Assembly: GCA_017936985.1 (NCBI GenBank) | Contig: JAGBEM010000270.1 | Coordinates: 1 to 6,016 of the forward strand | Origin: Oscillospiraceae bacterium | GTDB lineage: Bacteria > Bacillota_A > Clostridia > Oscillospirales > Oscillospiraceae | DNA length: 6,016 nucleotides | Reading direction: 5' to 3' | Part shown: piece after piece, positions 1 through 5,079 of the stretch | Position numbering within the stretch: position 1 is the first letter of the stretch | Layout: every line of letters begins with the position of its first letter | Notes under the pieces: model-generated | Told to the model about the DNA's origin: nothing | What the model saw: only the letters and a program-made list of their open reading frames with translations | Database searches by the model: none | Translations under genes and position numbers: made by a program

Positions 1-736
1 ACCAAGGCTCTGATTGCCAACCTGGAAGCTAAGGTTTGCTGCGACACCGTTAAGGAAATCCTGTCCAAGAAGGAATATCTGTCCAAGAAGTCCGTGTGTG
101 ATCTTCGGCGGCGACGGCTGGGCATACGACATCGGCTTCGGCGGTGTTGACCATGTTCTGGCTTCCAATAAGGACGTCAACATCTTTGTCTTCGACACTG
201 AGGTTTACTCCAACACCGGCGGTCAGGCTTCCAAGGCTTCCAACATCGGTCAGGTTGCTCAGTTCGCAGCCTCCGGTAAGGAGACCAAGAAGAAGTCTCT
301 GGCTGAGATCGCTATGAGCTACGGCTATGTCTACGTTGCTCAGATCGCTATGGGCGCAAACCAGGCGCAGACCATCAAGGCTATCTGCGAGGCTGAGGCT
401 TACAACGGTCCTTCCCTGATCATTGGCTACGCTCCCTGTGAGATGCACTCCATCAAGGGCGGCATGACCAACTGCCAGGCTGAGATGAAGAAGGCTGTTG
501 ATTGCGGCTACTGGAACCTGTTCCGCTTCGATCCTTCCAAGGAGACCGGCAAGTTCCAGCTGGACAGCAAGGATCCCAAGGACGGCTATCAGGACTTCCT
601 GATGAACGAGGCTCGTTACTCCCGTCTGACCCGCGAGTTCCCCGACCGCGCCAAGGACCTGTTCGTGAAGAACGAAGAGGCTGCCAAGGAGCGTTGGGAG
701 CATCTGAAGAAGCTGGTCGAGATGTACAAGGATTAA
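1..736 (+). CDS. nifJ: Pyruvate:ferredoxin (flavodoxin) oxidoreductase, C-terminal part, apparent frameshift
   Basis: PFOR oxidatively decarboxylates pyruvate with CoA to acetyl-CoA and CO2, passing electrons to ferredoxin; it is a cytosolic enzyme central to anaerobic fermentation. The window holds only the last ~245 of about 1,170-1,200 residues. Seen: the thiamine-diphosphate binding motif GGDGWAYDIGFGG, then the family block DTEVYSNTGGQ, followed by AMSYGYVYVAQIAMGAN and the terminal FQLDSKDPK region; it ends at TAA 734-736. The 5' end is cut by the window edge. Bases 1-96 read as PFOR in frame 1 (ending KKSV), but the TPP motif continues in frame 2. Deleting one base at 97-99 restores KKSVWIFGGDGWAYD. 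Without correction frame 1 stops at TGA 148-150. An ATG at 14 opens the downstream frame but gives a nonsensical N-terminus, so it is not a real start. Strong use of CTG, AAG, GCT and TCC codons fits high expression. Product identity is very sure; whether the frameshift is real is not. Confidence 0.93.
61..90 (+). repeat. 12-bp direct repeat inside nifJ
   Basis: CTGTCCAAGAAG occurs at 61-72 and again at 79-90, separated by the six bases GAATAT. It encodes LSKK-EY-LSKK in the PFOR frame and lies just upstream of the apparent frameshift. It may be chance codon repetition (lysine- and leucine-rich helix) or a slippage-prone spot. Confidence 0.7.
94..102 (+). other. Apparent +1 frameshift site in nifJ
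   Basis: The bases GTGTGTGAT here should read GTG-TGG-AT to keep the family sequence KKSVWIFGGDGW in one frame. One extra base (a T within the GTGTGTG run) moves translation out of frame just before the TPP-binding motif. The family expectation comes from known PFOR sequences; the frame change is seen directly. It may be a sequencing or assembly error, or a real inactivating mutation. Confidence 0.85.
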
Positions 737-750
737 TTTCCAAAACATTG

Positions 751-781
751 CCCGCCCCTGCTAACACAGGGGCGGGTTTTG
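751..781 (+). terminator. Rho-independent terminator of nifJ
   Basis: Perfect 10-bp GC-rich stem CCCGCCCCTG (751-760) with CAGGGGCGGG (767-776), 6-base loop CTAACA, followed by TTTTGT. It begins 14 bases after the nifJ stop codon. It would terminate nifJ transcripts and insulate the next gene, whose ATG is at 800. Confidence 0.93.
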
Positions 782-799
782 TAAAAAGGAGGATTCTGT

Positions 800-1306
800 A
801 TGATTGTTCACTCCGATTTGCCAAAAAACGCATATCTTGCTGCTATGAGATCACAAATGGAAAGTCACTTTCAATTTGGCTCCGAGCGGTTTACCGGCTA
901 TTTCTTAGGAGGGCTCTTCTCCGTTACTTATCACAGCGGATATGAATATGACCGTCGTTACAGCAACCCCAAAAACTCTGCCCTGGGCTATGTACGCAAA
1001 TGCGAAGATGGCTGCGAGGTACATTTCATCCGCTTGAAAGGCATCCTAAATCCGCCAACATATCTGTTTATATCCACAGTTTTGACACTGGCACTGTTAT
1101 TTCAGTGCGCAATGCGTAGTGTTCTGATCTCAGAAGCCGCATGGCTGTGCTTTGCCTTGGGTTTCGGAATTACTGCTATCGCCGCACCCGTCAGTGCATT
1201 CTTTGAAAGCGTCATATCTGAGCGCAGCGCTGAGGGTGGTAGAGTGCTTCTCTCATTTCTAATAGATCCGTCCGACCCTTATGCAAATTACCACAAAATT
1301 CCCTAA
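800..1306 (+). CDS. Uncharacterised protein with two predicted membrane segments
   Basis: 168 residues; family not recognised. The start is chosen because AAGGAGG (786-792) sits 7 bases before the ATG. Seen: a polar N-terminal part (residues 1-82) with many aromatic residues (FQFGSERFTGYF, YHSGYEYDRRY), then two hydrophobic stretches at about 86-106 and 111-135, and a short polar tail. There is no signal peptide at the N-terminus, so the first ~80 residues are probably a cytoplasmic domain anchored by a two-helix hairpin; this topology is inference. The ATG is only 19 bases past the T tract of the nifJ terminator, leaving no room for a separate promoter between them. The stop is followed 15 bases later by a 51-residue gene on the same strand, so the two are probably co-transcribed. 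Codon use is less biased than in nifJ. Function unknown; I do not assign one. Confidence 0.75.
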   Translation: MIVHSDLPKNAYLAAMRSQMESHFQFGSERFTGYFLGGLFSVTYHSGYEYDRRYSNPKNSALGYVRKCEDGCEVHFIRLKGILNPPTYLFISTVLTLALLFQCAMRSVLISEAAWLCFALGFGITAIAAPVSAFFESVISERSAEGGRVLLSFLIDPSDPYANYHKIP

Positions 1307-1321
1307 CAAAGAGGAAATCAA

Positions 1322-1477
1322 ATGCTCTGTACCGTGATAGATATTCGCGGAGATTACGTCTTCGTCAAGTATGATGACACCGGTGTGGTTTCCGAAGTAG
1401 CCATCGCCCTGCTGCCCTTTGGTATCGATGTAGGTGACCGGCTGAAATTTGAAAACTACGAATTTACACAAATTTAA
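1322..1477 (+). CDS. Small DUF3006-like protein, 51 residues
   Basis: A short gene preceded by AGAGGAAA at 1310-1317 and starting 15 bases after the preceding stop. It ends directly in a terminator hairpin, as a real last gene of a transcript would. The protein begins MLCTVIDIRGDYVFVKYDD, alternates hydrophobic and polar residues like a small beta barrel, and has ALLPFGIDVGDRLKFEN near the end. The pattern GDYxxVxxDD ... LLPxGxxxGDRL resembles DUF3006 proteins, small OB/SH3-like barrels of unknown role in Firmicutes; that assignment is from memory of the family pattern, not a search. No membrane segment or signal peptide. It probably works with, or is simply co-expressed with, the upstream membrane protein. 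Coding status is fairly sure; family is tentative. Confidence 0.75.
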   Translation: MLCTVIDIRGDYVFVKYDDTGVVSEVAIALLPFGIDVGDRLKFENYEFTQI

Positions 1478-1509
1478 AGCGTGCTGACTAATTTGTCAGC
1501 ACGCTTTTT
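1476..1509 (+). terminator. Terminator hairpin shared by convergent genes
   Basis: Perfect 13-bp stem AAAGCGTGCTGAC (1476-1488) with GTCAGCACGCTTT (1495-1507), loop TAATTT, T run 1505-1509. The stem overlaps the last two bases of the plus-strand stop codon. On the minus strand the stem is followed by TTTAAATTT, so it can also end the transporter transcript, whose stop is at 1511-1513. Probably bidirectional. Confidence 0.9.
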
Positions 1510-1510
1510 G

Positions 1511-2779
1511 TTATTCTGTTGTTTCGGGATCCTTATCCTTTTTCTTTTGCAGCATTTTCTGCAGCAGCTTTTTCTGCTTCTTCTGGTCGCGTTTTTTCTG
1601 GAAGCCGGATTTTAGCTCCGGTGCGTGATCCTGAAGCTTTTCGTGGGCAATACCACGGGCAGCCAGACGCTTGTTAGTGAATTCACGAGCCAGGGCATAC
1701 AGAACAGAGGACAGCGGGATCATCAGCAGCATGCCGCCAACACCCATCAGGTCGCCGCCTACTGCCACAGCCACCAGCACCCACATACCGGGAAGACCAA
1801 TGGATGTACCGACCACTCTGGGATAGATCATATTGCCTTCGATCTGCTGGAGCACCAGGAACATGACCACAAACCAAAATGCCAGTGTAGGATCCTGCAT
1901 CAGAATAAAGAATGCACCGATCACGCAGCCTACAAATGCACCCACGATGGGAACCAAAGCTGTCACCGCAATGATCACGCTGATCAAGGGCACATAGGGC
2001 ATTTTGAAGATCAGCATACTCACCGCAAACATACATCCCAGGATCAGCGCCTCCAGGCACTGGCCGGAAATGAAGTTAGAGAAAGTGGAATTGGTCATGC
2101 GGAAAATGCGGATGGTCTCATCTGCCGCCTTCTCAGACAGAACAGAATACAAAATCCGTCTTCCCTGCCGGGCCAAAATTTCCTTTCGGCTCAAGCAATA
2201 CAGGCAGAACACCAGGCTCAGAACAGCATTAAAAATACCTGTTCCCAAGCCAATGACCGCAGCGATCGCTTTGTCAAATATAGCAGTCACGCCGCTGGAA
2301 ACCAGAGAAACTGCCTTTTCTAGCAACTCCTGCCAGTTGAAGTTTTCAAATTCTGTATTGGCCTGCAGCCATTCCAGAATTTCCGGATTATCATTCAGGA
2401 ATTCCGTGGCCCGCTCCTGCACACGCTGGAAGAATCCCGGCATCGTAGCCACCAGGGATTCGATGGTAAGCACCAACTGTGGCACCAACAAATAGACAAC
2501 ACCTGTCAGAACCAGAACAACCGACAACAAAGTCAGCAAAATCGCCAGTCCACGCCGCAGTCCGTTTGATTTTATGAATTTCAGCATCCGCTCAATGGCG
2601 CGCATCGGCACATTCAAAATAAATGCCAGTGCCGCACCCGTTACAAAAGGTGCAATCACCGCACCTGCGGCAGTCAAAACCGAGCGCAGCCGTTCCGTTT
2701 CATGCAAAAGCCAGTATAGAAAAATGCATCCAGCTACGCCAAGAAAGATATTTCTAAGAGTCTTCTTGTTCAATTCCAT
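1511..2779 (-). CDS. AI-2E family transporter (PerM/YdiK-type membrane protein)
   Basis: 422 residues, the usual size plus a long tail. AI-2E family proteins (PF01594) are polytopic inner-membrane proteins; some export autoinducer-2 and others are linked to ion or Na+/H+ exchange, so the exact substrate here is unknown. Seen: hydrophobic stretches at about 11-25, 38-56, 76-99, 177-196, 240-258, 262-291, 298-316 and 331-364; a soluble amphipathic region at about 105-170 between the third and fourth; and the family motifs FISGQCLEALILG (236-248), VPIVGAFVG (276-284) and QQIEGNMIYPRVVG (311-324). Residues 366-422 form a very basic lysine/glutamine-rich cytoplasmic tail. The ATG has GGGGG (2787-2791) 7 bases upstream. 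It lies 24 bases after the threonine aldolase stop, same strand, and has its own candidate promoter at that junction. Family identity is confident; transported substrate is not. Confidence 0.93.
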   Translation of the reverse strand: MELNKKTLRNIFLGVAGCIFLYWLLHETERLRSVLTAAGAVIAPFVTGAALAFILNVPMRAIERMLKFIKSNGLRRGLAILLTLLSVVLVLTGVVYLLVPQLVLTIESLVATMPGFFQRVQERATEFLNDNPEILEWLQANTEFENFNWQELLEKAVSLVSSGVTAIFDKAIAAVIGLGTGIFNAVLSLVFCLYCLSRKEILARQGRRILYSVLSEKAADETIRIFRMTNSTFSNFISGQCLEALILGCMFAVSMLIFKMPYVPLISVIIAVTALVPIVGAFVGCVIGAFFILMQDPTLAFWFVVMFLVLQQIEGNMIYPRVVGTSIGLPGMWVLVAVAVGGDLMGVGGMLLMIPLSSVLYALAREFTNKRLAARGIAHEKLQDHAPELKSGFQKKRDQKKQKKLLQKMLQKKKDKDPETTE

Positions 2780-2802
2780 ATTTGCGCCCCCTATCTTTCT
2801 TT

Positions 2803-2832
2803 ATTATAACGGATAATGATGGGAATTGCCAA
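2803..2832 (-). promoter_or_regulatory. Candidate sigma-A promoter for the AI-2E family gene
   Basis: On the minus strand TTGGCA (2832-2827, 5 of 6 consensus), an 18-base spacer, and a perfect TATAAT (2808-2803). The -10 box overlaps the ltaE stop codon. The expected start near 2796 gives a leader of about 16 bases that carries the GGGGG ribosome binding site. It implies the transporter can be transcribed independently of ltaE. Confidence 0.6.
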
Positions 2833-3877
2833 TGAAGTTTTTATGAATTCTTCGTAATTCGACACAAAGTGCATCCACATTTTCCTTGGTAGATGCCCAG
2901 CTGGTGCAAAATCGGACAGCCCGGTGAGCATCATCCAGACGTGCCTGCTCCGTAAATGTAAAAGTCTGTGCCAGCGACGCCAACGCATCATCCGGCAGGA
3001 TCGGGAAGATCTGATTGGTGCAGCCCGGTACATACAGTGGGATCTCTAACTCCGCCAGTGTGCTGCGGATCTGATCTGCCATAGCATTGGCATATCTGCC
3101 CAGCTCAAAATACAGTTCATCTGTAAACAAGGTATCAAACTGAAGTCCCAACAGTCTGCCCTTTGCCAGCATACCGCCGCGCTGTTTGATCAAATAACGA
3201 AAATCCTCTCCGATAGCGGGCTCATTGATCACGACAGCTTCCCCAAACAGTGCACCCATCTTCGTGCCGCCAATATAAAACACATCGCAAAGGGCAGCAA
3301 TATCAGCCAGGGTAACATCATTACCCTGGGCAGTCAGTCCGTAACCCAAACGAGCACCGTCCAGAAACAGGTACAGTCCATACTTTCGGCAGGCTTTGTG
3401 TAATGCCGTCAGTTCTGCAAGGCTATACAGTGTGCCCAACTCTGTGGGCTGCGAAATATACACCATTTTCGGCAGAACCATATGCTCTGCAGCGCCGGAA
3501 TCCCGCTGAAGTAACACTGTCTGTTCAATTTGGTCGGCTGTGATTTTCCCGTCATTGGAAGAAACGGCCAGCACCTTGTGTCCAGTGGCCTCAACAGCGC
3601 CAGTTTCATGGACATGAATGTGTCCGCTGTCAGCACAGATCACACCCTGATGGGGGCGCAGTGCGGCGGCAATTACCGTCATATTTGCCTGGGTCCCGCC
3701 TACCAAAAAATGGACAGAAGCATCCTGCCTGCCGCACAGGATGCGAATTTTTTCCGCTGCGGATGCGCAGTATGCGTCCTCCCCGTAACCGGGCGTCTGT
3801 TCCAGATTGGTCTGCTGTAAGCGCTGCAATATTCTTTCGTGACAGCCCTCGCTGTAATCGTTGTGAAAGTAAATCAT
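2804..3877 (-). CDS. ltaE: Low-specificity L-threonine aldolase (PLP-dependent)
   Basis: 357 residues, close to the family's usual ~340. Fold-type I PLP enzyme (PF01212, beta-eliminating lyase/threonine aldolase) that cleaves L-threonine or L-allo-threonine to glycine and acetaldehyde in the cytosol. Seen in order: NDYSEGCHERIL at the N-terminus (6-17), TPGYGEDAYC (28-37), the phosphate-binding FLVGGTQANM (57-66), HIHVHETGA (86-94) with the histidine expected to stack on PLP, LDGARLGYG (172-180) with the PLP-contacting Asp173 and Arg176, and FYIGGTKMGALFGE (200-213) with Lys206 as the Schiff-base lysine. GGAGG (3885-3889 on the plus strand, read in reverse) lies 7 bases before the ATG and fixes the start. 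All catalytic landmarks are intact. Related class V-like or tryptophanase-family lyases are possible, but the motif set fits threonine aldolase best. First gene of a possible two-gene unit with the AI-2E transporter. Confidence 0.93.
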   Translation of the reverse strand: MIYFHNDYSEGCHERILQRLQQTNLEQTPGYGEDAYCASAAEKIRILCGRQDASVHFLVGGTQANMTVIAAALRPHQGVICADSGHIHVHETGAVEATGHKVLAVSSNDGKITADQIEQTVLLQRDSGAAEHMVLPKMVYISQPTELGTLYSLAELTALHKACRKYGLYLFLDGARLGYGLTAQGNDVTLADIAALCDVFYIGGTKMGALFGEAVVINEPAIGEDFRYLIKQRGGMLAKGRLLGLQFDTLFTDELYFELGRYANAMADQIRSTLAELEIPLYVPGCTNQIFPILPDDALASLAQTFTFTEQARLDDAHRAVRFCTSWASTKENVDALCVELRRIHKNFIGNSHHYPL

Positions 3878-3904
3878 GTCCGAACCTCCGGATCTGTTTG
3901 CTTT

Positions 3905-3933
3905 ATTGTATCTTGTTTACAGGGCACTGTCAA
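3905..3933 (-). promoter_or_regulatory. Sigma-A promoter of ltaE
   Basis: On the minus strand TTGACA (3933-3928, perfect), exactly 17 bases, then TACAAT (3910-3905, 5 of 6). The expected start is near 3898, about 20 bases before the ATG. It is one of the strongest vegetative promoter matches in the window. Confidence 0.88.
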
Positions 3934-3937
3934 GGAC

Positions 3938-3966
3938 GCATATTCCATTGCGGGTGTGCATAAATT
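3938..3966 (+). promoter_or_regulatory. Candidate sigma-E promoter of spoIIID
   Basis: GCATATT at 3938-3944 matches the Bacillus subtilis sigma-E -35 consensus KMATATT; a 14-base spacer leads to CATAAATT at 3959-3966, close to the -10 consensus CATACANT. The predicted start near 3973 leaves about 28 bases to the ATG. B. subtilis spoIIID is known to be sigma-E dependent, so the match is where it should be. The motif match is seen; the activity is inferred. Confidence 0.72.
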
Positions 3967-4000
3967 TTTCCTGGTAGCACACAGCATCGGAGGGGAGATT

Positions 4001-4252
4001 ATGGCAGATACCATCGAGGAACGCGCCTGCGAACTGGCTGTGTACATGATCGAAACAGGTGCCACTGTCCGGGCAGCAGCTCAGCATTTCGGCATCTCGA
4101 AATCCACCGTACATAAGGATCTTCAGCACCGGCTGCCCCAATGCAACAAACGGCTTTATGAACAAGTGCGGCAGGTATTGGATATTAACAAGCAGCAACG
4201 GCATATCCGGGGCGGTATGGCCACCCGGCGAAAATACAAACCGGACGATTAA
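4001..4252 (+). CDS. spoIIID: Sporulation transcriptional regulator SpoIIID
   Basis: 83 residues, matching the family's 80-95. SpoIIID is a mother-cell DNA-binding protein that activates and represses sigma-E-dependent genes and helps switch on the sigma-K stage. Seen: a helix-turn-helix at about 22-41 with the near-invariant core FGISKSTVHKDL (30-41), then RLP (44-46), the QVRQVLD helix, and the basic C-terminal DNA-contact segment RHIRGGMATRRKYK (67-80), which parallels RHLRGGEATKLKYK in B. subtilis. The frame is open further upstream, but GGAGGGGA (3989-3996) placed 7 bases before ATG 4001, and family alignment from that Met, set the start. It is transcribed divergently from ltaE, under a sigma-E-like promoter. 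It strongly indicates an endospore-forming lineage. Confidence 0.97.
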   Translation: MADTIEERACELAVYMIETGATVRAAAQHFGISKSTVHKDLQHRLPQCNKRLYEQVRQVLDINKQQRHIRGGMATRRKYKPDD

Positions 4253-4277
4253 AAACCAGGGCGCAAGCGCCCTGGTT
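4251..4277 (-). terminator. Terminator of the 52-residue minus-strand gene, shared with spoIIID
   Basis: Stem CCAGGGCG (4256-4263) with CGCCCTGG (4268-4275), loop CAAG. Read on the minus strand the stem is followed by TTTTT (4255-4251), a good U tract just past the small gene's stop at 4283-4285. In the plus direction the 3' flank is TTCCTCGTT, a weaker U tract, so it may stop spoIIID only partly. Confidence 0.85.
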
Positions 4278-4282
4278 CCTCG

Positions 4283-4441
4283 TTAAAGATCATCCACGTC
4301 TTGTACCGGTATTTCATCCGGCGGTATCGGTATTCCGGTGTAACTACCCATCGGGTCTGTCAAAGAGATACCAATATTACGGAAAGGTCCCAGTAGTGGT
4401 GTCATATGCGGGATCTTATCCACATCTTTTTTCTGCTTCAT
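4283..4441 (-). CDS. Conserved-looking small protein of unknown function, 52 residues
   Basis: Coding is supported by three signals: AAGGAG (4455-4450, minus strand) 8 bases before the ATG at 4441, a terminator 6 bases beyond the stop, and a protein sequence with a distinctive end. The frame extends upstream to 4537, but that would overlap the rlmH start and lacks a ribosome site, so the start at 4441 is preferred. The protein is MKQKKDVDKIPHMTPLLGPF... with a C-terminus DPMGSYTGIPIPPDEIPVQDVDDL read as DPMGSYTG, then IPIPPDEIPVQDVDDL. It is proline-, glycine- and aspartate-rich, has no membrane helix, no cysteine and no signal peptide, and is probably largely unstructured. From memory, short proteins ending in a similar DPxGSYTG...PVQDADDL motif recur as hypotheticals in gut Clostridia; I could not check this. 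Function unknown. Confidence 0.78.
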   Translation of the reverse strand: MKQKKDVDKIPHMTPLLGPFRNIGISLTDPMGSYTGIPIPPDEIPVQDVDDL

Positions 4442-4456
4442 GACAATCTCTCCTTG

Positions 4457-4485
4457 TTGCGTTTTGCGGTCTGCTGTGTTATGAT
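4457..4485 (+). promoter_or_regulatory. Candidate extended -10 promoter of rlmH
   Basis: TATGAT at 4480-4485 (5 of 6) is preceded by TGT, forming an extended -10 (TGnTATGAT). A weak -35, TTGCGT at 4457-4462 (3 of 6), lies 17 bases upstream. Predicted start near 4492 gives a very short leader made up almost wholly of the ribosome binding site AAGGAGG (4493-4499). Confidence 0.55.
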
Positions 4486-4505
4486 ACCCAAAAAGGAGGG
4501 AGACT

Positions 4506-4988
4506 ATGTTTGACATTACGCTGATCACTATGGGCAAGCTGAAGGAAAAATTCTATCTTTCTGCCGCAGAAGAATATGCCAAACGGCTGAAAGGCTACTG
4601 CCATTTTCAGCTTTTAGAACTGCCGGAATACCGCCTTCCGGAAGACCCCTCCCCTGCGGAGATCGCCGCAGGACTGGACAAAGAAGCCGATACGATCATC
4701 GCAAAGATCCCGAAAGGTGCCTGGCTGTGCATTTTTACCCCCGAAGGCAGGACACTTTCCAGCGAGCAGTTTGCAGATAAACTGAAGGAGGTCAAGCTGT
4801 CCGGGAAATCCAGTGCCTGCTTCTTGATCGGGTCTTCTTTCGGCATTTCCCCAAAAATCAAGCAAATGGCAGATTTTAAGCTGTCCATGGGCCCCATGAC
4901 CTTCCCTCACCACCTGGCAAGGATCATGGTGTTAGAGCAAATCTATCGCGCTGAGGCCATCCAGGCTGGCAGTAAATATCATAAATGA
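4506..4988 (+). CDS. rlmH: 23S rRNA (pseudouridine1915-N3)-methyltransferase RlmH
   Basis: 160 residues, the usual RlmH/YbeA length. It methylates N3 of pseudouridine 1915 in helix 69 of 23S rRNA on assembled 70S ribosomes, using S-adenosylmethionine; it acts as a SPOUT-fold homodimer. Seen: N-terminal ITLITMGKLKEKF (4-16), YAKRL (24-28), FTPEGRTLSSEQFA (77-90), the SAM-binding knot FLIGSSFGISPKIK (106-119), the SLS-like KLSMGPMTFPHHLARIMVLEQIYRA (split here as KLSMGPMTFPHH at 125-136 and LARIMVLEQIYRA at 137-149), and the C-terminal YHK that the family requires. The usual GG of LIGG is GS here. AAGGAGG (4493-4499) is 6 bases before the ATG. It is divergent from the 52-residue gene and stands alone with its own terminator. 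Confidence 0.97.
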   Translation: MFDITLITMGKLKEKFYLSAAEEYAKRLKGYCHFQLLELPEYRLPEDPSPAEIAAGLDKEADTIIAKIPKGAWLCIFTPEGRTLSSEQFADKLKEVKLSGKSSACFLIGSSFGISPKIKQMADFKLSMGPMTFPHHLARIMVLEQIYRAEAIQAGSKYHK

Positions 4989-5017
4989 GCATCCAGCAGG
5001 ATGCTCATTTATTTTTT
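4983..5017 (+). terminator. Rho-independent terminator of rlmH
   Basis: Perfect 12-bp stem AAATGAGCATCC (4983-4994) with GGATGCTCATTT (4999-5010), loop AGCA, followed by ATTTTTT. The stem contains the last sense codon and the stop codon of rlmH, so the coding region runs into the hairpin. Confidence 0.93.
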
Positions 5018-5023
5018 ATGAGA

Positions 5024-5063
5024 TACCTTGACAGGCGAGGTACTTTATGTTACATTGTTAACA
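5024..5063 (+). promoter_or_regulatory. Inverted repeats over the padR promoter, candidate operator
   Basis: Three small symmetries overlap the promoter: TACCT (5024-5028) with AGGTA (5038-5042) around the -35 box; ATGT-T-ACAT (5047-5055) across the start of the -10 box; and TGTTA (5048-5052) with TAACA (5059-5063) spanning the whole -10. PadR proteins commonly repress their own operon from ATGT/ACAT-type dyads at the promoter, so the last two are plausible operators. The arms are short and could be chance. Confidence 0.4.
5028..5056 (+). promoter_or_regulatory. Sigma-A promoter of the padR/HAAS operon
   Basis: TTGACA at 5028-5033 (perfect), 17-base spacer, TACATT at 5051-5056 (4 of 6). Predicted start near 5063, just before the padR ribosome site AAAGGA (5065-5070). 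Confidence 0.78.
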
Positions 5064-5079
5064 GAAAGGATGTGATGTC

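Noticed and set aside
50..748. Long minus-strand open frame of 232 codons opposite nifJ
   Set aside because: It is antisense to an unmistakable PFOR sequence, and its leucine/valine/serine-rich product resembles no family; such antisense frames arise from the strong codon bias of nifJ.
751..781. Riboswitch or attenuator leader before the gene at 800
   Set aside because: Only a simple terminator stem is visible; there is no alternative pairing partner, leader peptide or known aptamer core in the short stretch around it.
1625..2323. Plus-strand open frame of 232 codons opposite the AI-2E gene
   Set aside because: Its product is histidine/glutamine-rich low-complexity sequence, typical of the complement of a membrane-protein gene, and there is no ribosome binding site.
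3839..4000. Longer N-terminus for SpoIIID starting at 3839
   Set aside because: It would overlap the start of ltaE and cover both promoters; the family length and the GGAGGGGA site fix the start at 4001.
4442..4537. Longer N-terminus for the 52-residue protein starting at 4537
   Set aside because: It would overlap the rlmH start region and the candidate promoter and has no ribosome site, while the ATG at 4441 has AAGGAG at ideal spacing.
4607..4913. Two minus-strand open frames opposite rlmH
   Set aside because: Both are antisense to a fully conserved RlmH sequence and lack ribosome binding sites.
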